A stretch of DNA of 64,000 bases from Polynucleobacter sp. HIN11. GTDB taxonomy: Bacteria > Pseudomonadota > Gammaproteobacteria > Burkholderiales > Burkholderiaceae. Each line of letters opens with the position of its first letter. Within the stretch, counting starts at the first letter, position 1. Below, one piece after another: positions 1 to 9,327 of this stretch. The stretch is taken from contig NZ_AP028142.1 of assembly GCF_030297675.1 (NCBI RefSeq), forward strand, positions 1,550,001-1,614,000. Reading direction: 5' to 3'. The notes under the pieces are model-generated. The model had not been told where the DNA came from. It saw nothing but the letters and a program-made list of their open reading frames with translations, and ran no database searches. The translations under genes and the position numbers were made by a program.

Positions 1-7
1 TCCGGTC

Positions 8-769
8 TCATCGCATTGCCTTGGGTGAGCGGTCAGCCAAGATCCCAACCACGATCGCTGCCAAAATGGCCGCCGTCAAATTAAGCTTGAGCGGCAAACT
101 ATAGGTCAGGATAGCGACAATCGCAGCAACAATCGCTGCCCAGCGGGCTGCGCGATGATCCAGCATTGGGACAATCACAGCAATTAAAGCCAAAGTCCCG
201 GCAAACTCCATCCCCCAATCATCTGGGATTTGACTTGCGCCCAGGACGCCCAGAATCGAACCGGCTTGCCAGATACCCCAATTGCCAGTGGCAAGCCCAT
301 ACATAAAGTAAGTACGGTAATACGCATCTTTTTTCCTCTCGGACACCGCTTGCACCTCGGGAAAGCGGCTGGTGTACATCAAGTACCCAAAATCCGCTGT
401 GAAATAACCCAAGATGGCTCTGCGCCAAGCGGGTAAGTGCGAAAAGTGAGCTTGCACGCCAATGCTAAAAATCACAAAACGCAAGTTCACGATGAATGCG
501 GTAATCAGAATCGTAAAGACAGAAAAACCGGCCCCAATCAGCGGAAGGGCAGCAAGCTGGGCCGAGCCCGCAAAGACGAATAAAGTCATCGCCAGTGCCT
601 GCTCAGTGCTTAGGACCGATTTACCCATCGCCAAGCCGGTCACCACCCCCCAACTAAAGATGGCAAGAGCCGAGCGTGACATGGTTTTCAGCCCATCACG
701 CCACGCCGATTGCTGTTGCTGGTTCCAGCCCAAGTAAGGCAATTTAGCTGTCAGGCGAGCGAAATCCAT
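8..769 (-). CDS. azlC: AzlC family branched-chain amino acid permease
   Basis: Predicted inner-membrane large subunit of an AzlC/AzlD-type branched-chain amino acid exporter. The 253-residue product has several hydrophobic segments (about residues 33-55, 60-110, 165-250) and the Gly-rich N-terminal region (WGVVTGLAMGKS, about 40-51) of the AzlC family; length is usual. The stop codon overlaps an ATG on the same strand (ATGA, start at about position 11), so the small partner AzlD probably begins there and runs off the left edge. It is divergent from ilvE, which fits a branched-chain amino acid theme. Substrate is inferred from the family only. Confidence 0.85.
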   Translation of the reverse strand: MDFARLTAKLPYLGWNQQQQSAWRDGLKTMSRSALAIFSWGVVTGLAMGKSVLSTEQALAMTLFVFAGSAQLAALPLIGAGFSVFTILITAFIVNLRFVIFSIGVQAHFSHLPAWRRAILGYFTADFGYLMYTSRFPEVQAVSERKKDAYYRTYFMYGLATGNWGIWQAGSILGVLGASQIPDDWGMEFAGTLALIAVIVPMLDHRAARWAAIVAAIVAILTYSLPLKLNLTAAILAAIVVGILADRSPKAMR

Positions 770-899
770 AGATGAGCTAATTATAGAAAGGCCAGCTCAT
801 TGGGCGGCAGACCGCGTGATTCCTCTGCTCTACAATAAGGCTTTAGGGCTAAATTGCATAAAAAATCCGCAAGCCCGCCACAACATAAAGGTGCTAATG

Positions 900-1820
900 A
901 TGTCGATGTCTGACCGCGATGGAGTTATTTGGTTCGATGGCAAGATGGTCCCCTGGCGGGATGCCAATATTCATGTACTTACTCATAGCCTTCACTACGG
1001 CATGGGCATCTTTGAGGGTATTCGTGCCTACAAGACCGAAAATGGAACTGCAGTATTTCGCTTGGCCGAGCATGTCAAGCGCCTCTTTAACGGCTTAAAG
1101 ATTTTTCAGATGAAAATCGATTACAGCGAGGAGCAAATTGCACAGGCCATTCTTCAAGTTGTGCGTGATAACAAATTGGCCTCATGCTATATACGCCCCA
1201 TTATTTTCATCGGATCTGAAAAGTTGGGTATTTCGCCAACCGGCAATAAAGTGCATACGGCAATTGCAGCATGGCAATGGGGTGCTTACCTTGGCGAGGA
1301 TGGGATTAACAAAGGGATTCGGGTCAAAACCTCATCCTTTACCCGCCACTTCGTAAACTCTTCCTTAGTTCGTGCAAAAGCCTCTGGTTACTACATTAAT
1401 TCCATCTTGGCGCATCAAGAAGTGGCTGCCAATGGCTACGATGAGGCCCTCCTGCTGGATACCGAAGGTTACGTCTCTGAGGGTTCAGGCGAGAACATGT
1501 TCATGGTTCGCAATGGCATTGTGTTTACTCCCGATCTCGCATCCTGTCTTGATGGTATTACTCGAGACTCGATTATTCGTATTGCCAAAGACTTAGGGTT
1601 TGAGGTTCGAGAAAAGCGTATCACCCGTGACGAGGTGTACTCTGCAGATGAAGCCTTCTTTACTGGTACCGCAGCTGAAGTTACTCCAATTCGCGAACTG
1701 GATGACCGAACCATTGGCGATGGCAAACGCGGTCCGATTACCAAACAAATTCAGGATGTCTTTTTCGATACGGTATACGGTCGCAACGACCGTTATCGTG
1801 CTTGGTTAACCACTGTCTAA
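900..1820 (+). CDS. ilvE: Branched-chain amino acid aminotransferase
   Basis: PLP enzyme catalysing the last, reversible transamination in Ile, Leu and Val synthesis, in the cytoplasm. The fold-type IV signature is clear: HYGMGIFEGIRAY near the N-terminus, the PLP lysine in VRAKASGYY (about residue 160) and GSGENMF/GITRDSI in the cofactor domain. The frame is open from 816, but the 28 residues before the Met pair at 897/900 do not look like IlvE, and an AAAGGTG ribosome-binding site lies at 887-893; the start at 900 gives 306 residues, normal for the family. A zinc-finger gene and waaF follow on the same strand. Confidence 0.95.
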   Translation: MSMSDRDGVIWFDGKMVPWRDANIHVLTHSLHYGMGIFEGIRAYKTENGTAVFRLAEHVKRLFNGLKIFQMKIDYSEEQIAQAILQVVRDNKLASCYIRPIIFIGSEKLGISPTGNKVHTAIAAWQWGAYLGEDGINKGIRVKTSSFTRHFVNSSLVRAKASGYYINSILAHQEVAANGYDEALLLDTEGYVSEGSGENMFMVRNGIVFTPDLASCLDGITRDSIIRIAKDLGFEVREKRITRDEVYSADEAFFTGTAAEVTPIRELDDRTIGDGKRGPITKQIQDVFFDTVYGRNDRYRAWLTTV

Positions 1821-1832
1821 ATTTAGATTGCT

Positions 1833-2030
1833 ATGAGTGATTTAAACGAACTAAATGCGGTCATGGTTCACGGCAACGACTTGCCGCTGCATTGCCCAAC
1901 CAAAGATACTCCAGCCTGGAACTATCACCCGCGTGTTTTTCTGGATATTCTTGCTACCGGTCAGGTGAAATGCCCCTATTGCGGCACTGAATACCACTTG
2001 ATTCCTGGCACCGAACCACACGGCCACTGA
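1833..2030 (+). CDS. Zinc-finger (zf-CHCC) domain protein
   Basis: A 65-residue protein with the CHCC zinc-binding pattern: Cys in LHCPTKD, His in WNYHPRVF, and the pair in KCPYCGTEY, ending in a His-containing tail. This matches the zf-CHCC family, related to the Zn-binding NDUFS6 subunit of mitochondrial complex I. Bacterial members are small cytoplasmic proteins of uncertain role. It starts 12 nt after ilvE and ends 25 nt before waaF, so it is probably co-transcribed; I recall the same ilvE-zinc finger-waaF order from other Burkholderiales. Confidence 0.85.
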   Translation: MSDLNELNAVMVHGNDLPLHCPTKDTPAWNYHPRVFLDILATGQVKCPYCGTEYHLIPGTEPHGH

Positions 2031-2055
2031 TATTGGCTCCAAACGGAGCTCCGCT

Positions 2056-3090
2056 ATGTCACGCATCCTCGTTATCGCCCCACATTGGATTGGGGATGCG
2101 GTCATGTCCTTGCCGCTCATCACCCTCATTCATACCAAGTTTCCTAATTCCAGCATTGATGTTCTGTGCACCCCATGGGTAGGCCCTATCTACCGCGCCT
2201 GTCCTGCCATTGAAACAATCGTCGAACGTGATTTTCAGCACGGCGCTCTGCAGTGGAGCTTACGACGATCAACCGCGCGTGAGCTCAAGAAACAAGCTTA
2301 TGACGTGGCATTTGTGCTACCGAATAGCATGAAGTCGGCACTGATCCCGTGGCTTGCGGGCATCCCAACGCGGATTGGCTACCAAGGCGAGTTTCGGTTT
2401 GGGTTAATCAATGTTTCGCTGCCCAATCCATCACGCCAAGCGCGCACGCCCATGATGGAGCACTATGCAAAATTATTAGGTGGCGCGCCAAACCAAACAA
2501 GCAATCCTCAAAATCTGCCATTACCAAAATTAAGCATTGATTCCACTCTTACGCAATGGGCAAGGGGCAGGATCGAAGAGATCGGTGGTGTACCTCTTTA
2601 TGTATTTGCCCCTGGCGCCGAATACGGCTCTGCAAAGCGCTGGCCAACGAGTCACTTTGCGCAATTAGCGAACCAGATCTTAGAAGACAATCCAGATGCG
2701 AGGATTATTATTCTGGGGAGCCGAGCCGATCATGTGCTTGGCCAAGAAATTGTGCAATCTACCAATTTATCTGATCGTATCCACAATTGGTGCGGCGCGA
2801 TTCCCTTAGACCAATCGATGGCACTCATCGCACAATCCACATGCCTGATCAGCAACGACTCAGGTCTGATGCATATTGGCGCAGCCCTATCGATTCCACA
2901 AATTGCTATTTTTGGTTCAAGCAATCCCAAGCACACGCCGCCCTTATCCCCAAAGGCCCAAATCATTTGGCTCGAATTAGACTGTAGTCCCTGCTATCAG
3001 CGCACCTGCCCACTTGGGCATCTCAATTGTTTAAATCAGATCGATTCACAACGCGTCTACAGTATGCTTACACCAATAAAGGTCCAATAA
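2056..3090 (+). CDS. waaF: ADP-heptose:LPS heptosyltransferase II
   Basis: GT9-family glycosyltransferase that adds the second L-glycero-D-manno-heptose to the LPS inner core, at the cytoplasmic face of the inner membrane. The N-terminus (RILVIAPHWIGDAVMSLPL) is the family hallmark. The donor-binding domain carries FAPGAEYGSAKRWP (about residues 180-193) and ISNDSGLMHIGAAL (about 266-279). At 344 residues it matches WaaF, and the Asn-Asp-Ser-Gly motif is intact. It is the third gene of the ilvE-zinc finger-waaF run. gmhB, which makes its donor, is elsewhere in the window at 59.9 kb. Confidence 0.93.
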   Translation: MSRILVIAPHWIGDAVMSLPLITLIHTKFPNSSIDVLCTPWVGPIYRACPAIETIVERDFQHGALQWSLRRSTARELKKQAYDVAFVLPNSMKSALIPWLAGIPTRIGYQGEFRFGLINVSLPNPSRQARTPMMEHYAKLLGGAPNQTSNPQNLPLPKLSIDSTLTQWARGRIEEIGGVPLYVFAPGAEYGSAKRWPTSHFAQLANQILEDNPDARIIILGSRADHVLGQEIVQSTNLSDRIHNWCGAIPLDQSMALIAQSTCLISNDSGLMHIGAALSIPQIAIFGSSNPKHTPPLSPKAQIIWLELDCSPCYQRTCPLGHLNCLNQIDSQRVYSMLTPIKVQ

Positions 3091-3097
3091 ATAGCTT

Positions 3098-3529
3098 ATG
3101 CCGCGCTTCGCACGACTCTTTCAGAATCCCGATGAGGTGATTGATGCCTGGCGTGAGACCCTGCGGCAAGGGGACGTCGAAGGAGCCCTCGCCTTATGGC
3201 TCGATGACGACTCAATTACTTGTGTGCTACCAGAAGGTAATCGCTTAAGCGGTCATGCGGAGATTCGAGCGGGGCTAGAGCGCATGCTCGCAAGGCCCCT
3301 CTATTTAGAACCGATTGCTTGCATCGAGCACATTACCGTGAGTGCTGCAGTGTTTGATTCAACCGAAGCTGTCTATTTTGAAAATAATCAGATTGAGGCT
3401 GATTTCATGATTAATATCACACTAGTCCTCATGCAAGATGGCAAAGGCTGGCGCATCGCCCATTTACACGCCAGTCGTTCTCACGATGATGACTTTGAGT
3501 TTCCGAGCGATCAGCACGAGCTGCACTAA
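3098..3529 (+). CDS. SnoaL/NTF2-like fold protein
   Basis: A 143-residue protein that looks like a nuclear-transport-factor-2/SnoaL-type cone fold: an N-terminal helix pair (DEVIDAWRETLRQGDVEGALALW), then DDSITCVLPEGNRLSGHAEIRAGLERM typical of YybH-like ketosteroid-isomerase-like proteins, then beta strands ending in KGWRIAHLHAS. Such proteins are small cytoplasmic binding or isomerase domains; no substrate can be assigned. It starts 8 nt after waaF and its 3' end overlaps the convergent protease gene by 4 nt. Acidic C-terminal tail. Confidence 0.75.
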   Translation: MPRFARLFQNPDEVIDAWRETLRQGDVEGALALWLDDDSITCVLPEGNRLSGHAEIRAGLERMLARPLYLEPIACIEHITVSAAVFDSTEAVYFENNQIEADFMINITLVLMQDGKGWRIAHLHASRSHDDDFEFPSDQHELH

Positions 3530-5178
3530 CTCTTTTTTTGCTCTTTTTGCTCTTCGCGGTATTGATTCTGAAACACGCGCAATCGCGCATCAATCACTGA
3601 ACCCAGATAAAAATCATTACCGGCAGCCGAGCGTGCAATTTTCAGCTGCTCAATCGCCGATGGCCAAGCCCCTTCGGTAGCGAACTTCTCAGCAAGTGCG
3701 TAATGCCGCAAACCAATCTTTTTATCTTGGTCATACGCGCGCGCCAACAAATCCCACCAGATCGTCTCATTCGGTTGTGCTTTGGTCTTCGCTCGTAACA
3801 AAGTAATGGCCTCATTAGCTCGACCCAAACGCAGTTCTGCATTGACCGTCGCCACAGCGGCAGAGAATGAAAACGGATCCGCCTTGGCCGCATTTTGGGC
3901 ATACTGTAAGGCCTCCTCGGGCCTACCTCGTGCAAGGGCTAACTCAGATGCCGTGTAATCAAACGATAAGCTCTGACGCTGCACAGGTGATCCGGGTGCC
4001 AAGACATTTTGCGCTACAGCCCGAGCTTTTTGCAAAAAGCTTTCTGCCTGATCAAAGCGCCCCTGACGTTGGGCAACCAAGGCTAAGCCATAGAAGCCCT
4101 CCATTTGCTTTTCGGGGCTGGCCTGCTTACTCAAACTCTCAAATAAATTACGTAGATCAAATAAGCCACTGGTAGTCCCACTCTGCTCGATGCGCGCTCT
4201 AGCTTTAATGAGATAGAACTCGAGCGCACTGGGCACCCGATTTTGTACAACGGTCCTCGCCCGGTCTTGCATATCAGCAATACGGTCAGTAGTTAAGGGG
4301 TGAGTGCGCAAATACCCCGGCACACCACTATCCATGATTCCATAAGCCTTTTGCAAACGCTGAAAGAATACGGGTGCGCCATTTACATCGTAACCACTGG
4401 CTTGCAAGATCTGAAAACCAATTCGATCGGCCTCGCGCTCTGCGTCCCGCGAATACGAGAGTTGATTCTGAATCGCAAGTGCCTGGCCACCCGTGATTAG
4501 GCCGGCAGCAGCGCCAGGATTACTAGCAGCTGCTAACGCACCCAGCACAATGCCGGCTAACGCAATGATTGAATTGGTTCCTTGACGCTCCAAAGAGCGC
4601 GCCAAGTGACGTTGCAATACATGGCCAATCTCATGACCCATCACCGAAGCGACCTCTGAATCGGTCTCCGCAGTAATTAAGAGCCCCGTATGAAAACCAA
4701 TAAATCCACCGGGCAATGCAAACGCATTAATCGATGGGTCCTTCACCGCAAATACCTCATAGTCGTATGCGGCACTGCCTTGGGCATTTGCTCCACCCAG
4801 TTGCAAGCGTTTTGCAGCTTGCATCAGGCGCCGCTCCATCGAATTGAGGTAATCATAGATGGGCCAGTCATTAGAAAAATCCCGATCCCTACGAATCTCC
4901 CGCATGATCTGCTCACCAATCTTGCGCTCATCTAGGGGGCTTAAAGCATCACCTCCCGGATCACCCATATCGGGCAACACCAAGACGGGTTGCGATTGCA
5001 AAACATTCCGAGAGGGTAAATTAGCTGAGCGCGCTTCCGGTGACTGAATCACCCGCCCAAGATTCTCCTTAGCTACATTGTCTTGGGTGACCGACACCCC
5101 TGGCTGCTGGGCGAAGGAAGAGGCACTTAAGACCCCGCTTAAGTACAAAGCAACGATTCGTTTTACTTGCTTCCCCAT
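3526..5178 (-). CDS. bepA: M48 family zinc metalloprotease with TPR domain (BepA-like)
   Basis: Periplasmic protease/chaperone of the YfgC/BepA class, which in E. coli monitors assembly of outer-membrane beta-barrels and LptD. N-terminal signal peptide ([14 protein letters not shown]), zinc motif HEIGH within [14 protein letters not shown] (about residue 180), a Gly/Ala-rich hydrophobic stretch after it, and the downstream [12 protein letters not shown] box that supplies the third zinc ligand. The C-terminal ~250 residues are helical TPR-like repeats. At 550 residues it is slightly longer than E. coli BepA (487). Only 23 nt separate its start from the divergent moaC. Confidence 0.88.
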   Translation of the reverse strand: MGKQVKRIVALYLSGVLSASSFAQQPGVSVTQDNVAKENLGRVIQSPEARSANLPSRNVLQSQPVLVLPDMGDPGGDALSPLDERKIGEQIMREIRRDRDFSNDWPIYDYLNSMERRLMQAAKRLQLGGANAQGSAAYDYEVFAVKDPSINAFALPGGFIGFHTGLLITAETDSEVASVMGHEIGHVLQRHLARSLERQGTNSIIALAGIVLGALAAASNPGAAAGLITGGQALAIQNQLSYSRDAEREADRIGFQILQASGYDVNGAPVFFQRLQKAYGIMDSGVPGYLRTHPLTTDRIADMQDRARTVVQNRVPSALEFYLIKARARIEQSGTTSGLFDLRNLFESLSKQASPEKQMEGFYGLALVAQRQGRFDQAESFLQKARAVAQNVLAPGSPVQRQSLSFDYTASELALARGRPEEALQYAQNAAKADPFSFSAAVATVNAELRLGRANEAITLLRAKTKAQPNETIWWDLLARAYDQDKKIGLRHYALAEKFATEGAWPSAIEQLKIARSAAGNDFYLGSVIDARLRVFQNQYREEQKEQKKS

Positions 5179-5201
5179 GCCTATATGGTAAAACCTCTTG
5201 T

Positions 5202-5678
5202 ATGAACAAACTCACGCATTTTGATTCCAGTGGCCAAGCGCATATGGTTGACGTTAGCGATAAAGCGTCTACCCACCGGGTAGCCATTGCGACTGGCTGT
5301 ATTCAAATGAATCCTAACACCTATGAACTGATTGAGTCGGGCGGTCATAAAAAGGGTGATGTACTTGGCATTGCCCGAATCGCCGGAATTCAGGCGGCCA
5401 AGAAAACAGCTGATCTCATTCCTCTCTGCCATCCAATTGCACTCACCCATGTGAGCATTGAGTTCCGATCCGATCAGTCTAGCCACACGATTTATTGTCA
5501 AGCCAGGGCCGAAACCACGGGGCCCACTGGCGTTGAAATGGAAGCACTTACCGCCACCCAAATTGCTCTTCTAACAATTTACGACATGTGCAAAGCCGTT
5601 GACCGTGGGATGGTGATGAGCGATATCAAGTTACTTGAAAAGAGCGGCGGCAAATCGGGAGATTGGAAGGCGAGCTAA
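5202..5678 (+). CDS. moaC: Cyclic pyranopterin monophosphate synthase
   Basis: Second enzyme of molybdenum cofactor synthesis; converts the 3',8-cyclo-GTP made by MoaA into cyclic pyranopterin monophosphate. The 158-residue length and motifs match Moa[15 protein letters not shown] near the N-terminus, [13 protein letters not shown] (conserved Lys and His), [12 protein letters not shown], and the C-terminal [13 protein letters not shown] with the catalytic Asp/Lys region. It is isolated from other moa genes here. Its promoter must lie within or very close to the divergent protease gene. Confidence 0.96.
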   Translation: MNKLTHFDSSGQAHMVDVSDKASTHRVAIATGCIQMNPNTYELIESGGHKKGDVLGIARIAGIQAAKKTADLIPLCHPIALTHVSIEFRSDQSSHTIYCQARAETTGPTGVEMEALTATQIALLTIYDMCKAVDRGMVMSDIKLLEKSGGKSGDWKAS

Positions 5679-5700
5679 CTACTCGCCCCAACTCAAGGGG

Positions 5701-6204
5701 TTACTTACCCACTCGACACTCTGCCGGTAAGAGCTTAGCGGGGAGATTGGTTTGCTCCGAACGGCAGGACCAGCCGCCCGACCAGGTAACTAAATTACTT
5801 TGTGAGAGATCAATTGCGCGGGGTGAAGCGACATCTGGCTCATTAGTCGGAATCAAAATCAAACTATTTTTACCATCGGGCGCCACCGATGTTTGGTAAT
5901 CAATGGCAATCGCCCCACTTGGCAAGATCTCAATCTCTTTCACACTCCGCGTTGGAGTAAATGAAAAAGACTCTTGAGTAACCCGATCCATCGGGCTTGG
6001 CCCTTTGCTAGCGTATGCCTCGGTCACTGCCAATTTAGCGCTAGATGCAAGATTTAATCCTTCGACAACTCGCCCGCGAGCAATGTAATCCTGATACTGT
6101 GGCACAGCAACGGCAACTAAGATGCCAATAATGGCCACGACAACCATCACTTCAATTAATGTAAATCCCCGTTGATCGTCTTTGACTTGATGTTGTGTAT
6201 GCAT
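5701..6204 (-). CDS. pilA: Type IV pilin (PilA-like major/minor pilin)
   Basis: Class IVa prepilin subunit. A short basic leader ends in RG followed by FTLIEVMVVVAIIGILVAV (about residues 12-31), the PilD cleavage/N-methylation site (Gly-1, Phe+1, Glu+5) and hydrophobic spine. The C-terminus has two cysteines (WSCRSE and PAECRVGK) that can form the usual D-loop disulfide. Its 167 residues are normal for a pilin. No other pilus genes are in the window. Its Shine-Dalgarno lies inside a strong hairpin (separate entry). Whether it is the main pilin or a minor one cannot be told. Confidence 0.88.
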   Translation of the reverse strand: MHTQHQVKDDQRGFTLIEVMVVVAIIGILVAVAVPQYQDYIARGRVVEGLNLASSAKLAVTEAYASKGPSPMDRVTQESFSFTPTRSVKEIEILPSGAIAIDYQTSVAPDGKNSLILIPTNEPDVASPRAIDLSQSNLVTWSGGWSCRSEQTNLPAKLLPAECRVGK

Positions 6205-6261
6205 AAAAAATCCCCTCCTCGATGGACCTCTATCTTCGGACAGAAATCCATCGCAGAGGGG
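6205..6261 (-). promoter_or_regulatory. Terminator-like hairpin enclosing the pilin ribosome-binding site
   Basis: Two 15-nt arms (6247-6261 and 6212-6226) pair with two mismatches around a 20-nt loop. On the minus strand the second arm is GGAGGGG-rich and is followed by A and six T, then directly by the pilin ATG at 6204. It reads as an intrinsic terminator for the upstream terC transcript and, at the same time, hides the pilin Shine-Dalgarno (GAGGGG, ~8 nt before ATG). Either termination/antitermination or translational control is possible; this is inference from structure only. Confidence 0.6.
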
Positions 6262-6301
6262 TTTAATTAGTGTCAGTAATCCTTGATTTTAATATCAGTG
6301 C

Positions 6302-7009
6302 TTACGCAGCTTTGGAATTACTTTTAGCACGACGCTTCATCAACTCGCCAAAAGCCATCACAGCAACTGCGCCAGTGATACCAGCAATCGTAGAGTATCC
6401 GGCCATGCCCTCACCAAACTGCTTGACGATTGCAGGATCGGTCACCATCATGCCGCCAGCAATCCAACCCAAGAGACCAGCACCAGCTGTCACAATCAAT
6501 GGGAAGCGATCAATCAAGAACAGAACCACCTTACTTCCGGCAATAATAATCGGTACCGATACGATCAATCCGAATACCACATAACCAACCTGATGAGCAG
6601 CATCATCAACTTGGCCTGCAGCGCCAGCGATCGCGAGGACATTATCTAGACTCATCACGATGTCGGCCACGATGATGGTCTTAATTGCAGCAAACAGCTT
6701 GTCTGGGGCATCTAAATTGTGCTCTTCCTCATCGTGCTGAACCATCAACTTGTAGCCAATCCACAAGAGTAATGCGCCTCCAACGAGTTTCAAGAACGGG
6801 ATTTGCAATAAGGTTACTGCAAACGCGACTAAGATGACGCGCAAAATAATGGCGCCAGCCGTACCGTAAATGATGCCCTTCTTACGCTGATTTGGATGCA
6901 AATTACGACAAGCCAATGCAATCACAACCGCATTGTCACCGCCTAATAAAAGATCGATGATGATGATTTGAATCACGACCGACCAGTCAATCATTGCTAA
7001 AAGTTCCAT
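6302..7009 (-). CDS. TerC family integral membrane protein (YjbE type)
   Basis: A 235-residue polytopic inner-membrane protein of the TerC family. The family signature is present: LLLGGDNAVVIALA (about residues 18-31), LVGGALLLWIGYKLM, then a second acidic repeat DIVMSLDNVLAIAGA. The acidic residues in both half-repeats (GGDNA and SLDNV) are those proposed to bind metal; relatives have been linked to manganese export and tellurite resistance. It follows sucCD on the same strand, and the pilin follows it after the terminator-like hairpin. The 78-nt upstream gap is too short for the Mn riboswitch often seen before such genes. Confidence 0.85.
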   Translation of the reverse strand: MELLAMIDWSVVIQIIIIDLLLGGDNAVVIALACRNLHPNQRKKGIIYGTAGAIILRVILVAFAVTLLQIPFLKLVGGALLLWIGYKLMVQHDEEEHNLDAPDKLFAAIKTIIVADIVMSLDNVLAIAGAAGQVDDAAHQVGYVVFGLIVSVPIIIAGSKVVLFLIDRFPLIVTAGAGLLGWIAGGMMVTDPAIVKQFGEGMAGYSTIAGITGAVAVMAFGELMKRRAKSNSKAA

Positions 7010-7087
7010 GTCTTCCTCTAATTGTTATAACTACTTACCCAAACATTTCATTTCAACATCGCCTGCCATTACAACTGAATTCACAAA

Positions 7088-7981
7088 CTAAATCATTGCT
7101 TTTAGTAAAGTCGCCATCTCAGAAGGGTTTTTGGTGACCTTAAATCCGCATTCTTCCATCACAGCCAATTTGGCATCCGCGGTATCGGCGCCACCGGAAA
7201 TCAACGCGCCCGCATGACCCATGCGCTTACCCGGGGGCGCTGTTACACCTGCAATAAAGCCGACAACGGGTTTTTTCATATTGGTCTTGCACCAACGCGC
7301 CGCCTCAACTTCATCTGGGCCACCAATTTCGCCGATCATAATGACCGCGTCTGTCTCGGGGTCTTCATTAAACATTTTCATCACATCAATGTGCTTTAAG
7401 CCATTGATGGGGTCGCCACCAATACCAACCGCGGTTGACTGGCCAAGCCCAATCGCGGATAACTGTCCCACAGCTTCATACGTTAGGGTGCCAGAGCGGC
7501 TCACAACTCCAATGCGACCTTTGCGGTGAATATGACCGGGCATGATGCCGATCTTGATTTCCTCAGGAGTAATCAAGCCAGGGCAATTAGGGCCTAACAA
7601 CAAGGTTTTCTTACCGCCCTTGGCTTCTTTTTGCAGCATCTTATTGCGAACTTCAAGCATGTCGCGTACCGGAATACCTTCGGTGATGCAAATAACCAAA
7701 TCGAGATCGGCTTCAACTGCTTCCCAAATCGCTGCAGCAGCGCCTGGAGGCGGAACATAGATCACCGAAACCGTAGCACCGGTTTCTTTAGCTGCATCTT
7801 TAACAGTTCCAAAGATCGGAATCCCAAAAATCGACTCGCCGGCTTTTTTTGGGTTGACGCCAGCCACAAAGCAGTTCTTACCATTCGCGTATTCCTGGCA
7901 CTTCTCCGTATGAAACTGCCCAGTCTTGCCGGTGATTCCTTGGGTGATAACGCGTGTATTTTTATTAATCAAGATTGACAT
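7088..7981 (-). CDS. sucD: Succinate-CoA ligase, alpha subunit
   Basis: CoA-binding alpha subunit of succinyl-CoA synthetase in the TCA cycle (succinyl-CoA + ADP/GDP + Pi to succinate + CoA + NTP). The N-terminal Rossmann-like CoA domain (GITGKTGQFHTEKC, about residues 15-28), PNCPGLITPEEIKIGIMPG and the phospho-histidine loop GHAGALISGG (about 255-264) are intact. At 297 residues it has normal length. It lies 27 nt after sucC on the same strand, the standard operon order. Confidence 0.98.
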   Translation of the reverse strand: MSILINKNTRVITQGITGKTGQFHTEKCQEYANGKNCFVAGVNPKKAGESIFGIPIFGTVKDAAKETGATVSVIYVPPPGAAAAIWEAVEADLDLVICITEGIPVRDMLEVRNKMLQKEAKGGKKTLLLGPNCPGLITPEEIKIGIMPGHIHRKGRIGVVSRSGTLTYEAVGQLSAIGLGQSTAVGIGGDPINGLKHIDVMKMFNEDPETDAVIMIGEIGGPDEVEAARWCKTNMKKPVVGFIAGVTAPPGKRMGHAGALISGGADTADAKLAVMEECGFKVTKNPSEMATLLKAMI

Positions 7982-8008
7982 AGTGATTTCCTCAAATTAG
8001 ATGGTCGC

Positions 8009-9175
8009 TTACTTGCCTTGCACAGCCGCCACAACTTTCGTTGCCGCCTCAGCCATGGAATCAGCACTGATGATGGGTAATCCAGAGTCAGCCAAAATCT
8101 TTTTGCCTAACTCTTCGTTGGTACCCTTCATCCGAACCACCAAAGGAACAGATAAATTGACTGCTTTACACGCTGTCACTACGCCATCGGCAATCACATC
8201 GCAACGCATGATGCCGCCAAAAATATTGACCAAAATAGCTTTCACGCTCTTGTTTTTGAGCATGATCTTGAAGGCCTCAGTTACTTTCTCTGCAGTTGCG
8301 CCACCACCCACATCTAAAAAGTTGGCTGGTTGACCACCAAATAATTTGATAGTGTCCATCGTCGCCATGGCCAAGCCTGCACCGTTGACCAAGCAACCAA
8401 TATTGCCATCCAGAGAAATATAGGCCAGATCAAATTTAGATGCTTCAATTTCGGCAGGATCCTCTTCATCCACATCACGATAGGCCACGATTTCAGGATG
8501 GCGATAGAGCGCATTTGAATCAAAGTTAAATTTCGCATCAAGAGCCTTAATATTTCCATTGCCCTCTAGAATGAGTGGATTAATTTCCACCAAAGATGCA
8601 TCGGTATCCCAATAGGTTTTGTAGAGATTCTTAAATACCTCACGAGCCTGGGCTTGAGATCCCTCTGGAACACCAATGCCTTTGCTGAGTTGATCGCACT
8701 GCGCATCGGTTAATCCAACTAATGGATCAACAAATACCTTAATAATTTTCTCGGGAGTCTTTTCAGCAACCTCTTCGATATCCATACCGCCCTCACTCGA
8801 GGCCATGACAACCACCTTCTGGGTGGCGCGGTCGGTCAAAATTCCGAGGTAGTACTCTTTTTTAATATCAGCCCCGTCTTCAACCAATAGACGTCGCACT
8901 TTTTGTCCTTCGGGGCCGGTCTGATGGGTTTTTAATTGCATACCCAAGATTGCGCTGGCGTATTGCTTCACTTCATCCATGCTCTTGGCGACTTTCACGC
9001 CACCGCCTTTGCCACGACCGCCCGCATGAATTTGTGCCTTCACAACCCAAACTGGACCGCCTAACTTCTTCGCGGCTTCGATTGCCTCATCAACGCTAAA
9101 CGCTGGAATACCATTGGGTACCGGTACATTAAATTGGCGCAGAATCTCCTTGCCTTGGTACTCATGAATTTTCAT
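8009..9175 (-). CDS. sucC: Succinate-CoA ligase, beta subunit
   Basis: Nucleotide-binding beta subunit of succinyl-CoA synthetase. It begins [15 protein letters not shown], the family start, and has the ATP-grasp domain ([18 protein letters not shown], about residues 44-61), [19 protein letters not shown] for metal binding, and the C-terminal flavodoxin-like ligase domain ([27 protein letters not shown]). At 388 residues it is full length. sucCD is separated here from the 2-oxoglutarate dehydrogenase genes. The leader contains an FNR-like palindrome (separate entry). Confidence 0.98.
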   Translation of the reverse strand: MKIHEYQGKEILRQFNVPVPNGIPAFSVDEAIEAAKKLGGPVWVVKAQIHAGGRGKGGGVKVAKSMDEVKQYASAILGMQLKTHQTGPEGQKVRRLLVEDGADIKKEYYLGILTDRATQKVVVMASSEGGMDIEEVAEKTPEKIIKVFVDPLVGLTDAQCDQLSKGIGVPEGSQAQAREVFKNLYKTYWDTDASLVEINPLILEGNGNIKALDAKFNFDSNALYRHPEIVAYRDVDEEDPAEIEASKFDLAYISLDGNIGCLVNGAGLAMATMDTIKLFGGQPANFLDVGGGATAEKVTEAFKIMLKNKSVKAILVNIFGGIMRCDVIADGVVTACKAVNLSVPLVVRMKGTNEELGKKILADSGLPIISADSMAEAATKVVAAVQGK

Positions 9176-9247
9176 AACAGCTCCTGGAATGATTAAATTT
9201 CAACGCCAGCGTGAAAAGCTATTTTCCTTGATGGGGCCCTTGGGTCA

Positions 9248-9261
9248 TTGACCCAAATCAA
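9248..9261 (-). promoter_or_regulatory. FNR/Anr-like palindrome upstream of sucCD
   Basis: On the minus strand this reads TTGATTTGGGTCAA, nine of ten positions of the FNR/Anr consensus TTGAT-N4-ATCAA, about 73 nt upstream of sucC. It overlaps a second symmetry, TTGGGTC-N3-GACCCAA, within a larger hairpin-like stretch (9226-9263). Oxygen-dependent control of sucCD would make biological sense, but no regulator is encoded nearby and one consensus match can arise by chance. Confidence 0.35.
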
Positions 9262-9327
9262 GGCAAAAAAGGCTTAAAACGCCCTCAAAAGACCCATAAG
9301 TCTAACATTTTCACTGCACCAAATTGG

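Noticed and set aside
816..899. N-terminal extension of IlvE from the first possible start
   Set aside because: The extra residues are unlike the family, and a good ribosome-binding site sits before 900.
5181..5561. Long ORF antisense to moaC
   Set aside because: A shadow of the conserved moaC frame; the product has no recognisable features.
7010..7087. Mn2+ (yybP-ykoY) riboswitch before the TerC gene
   Set aside because: The gap is only 78 nt and lacks the conserved loop motifs.
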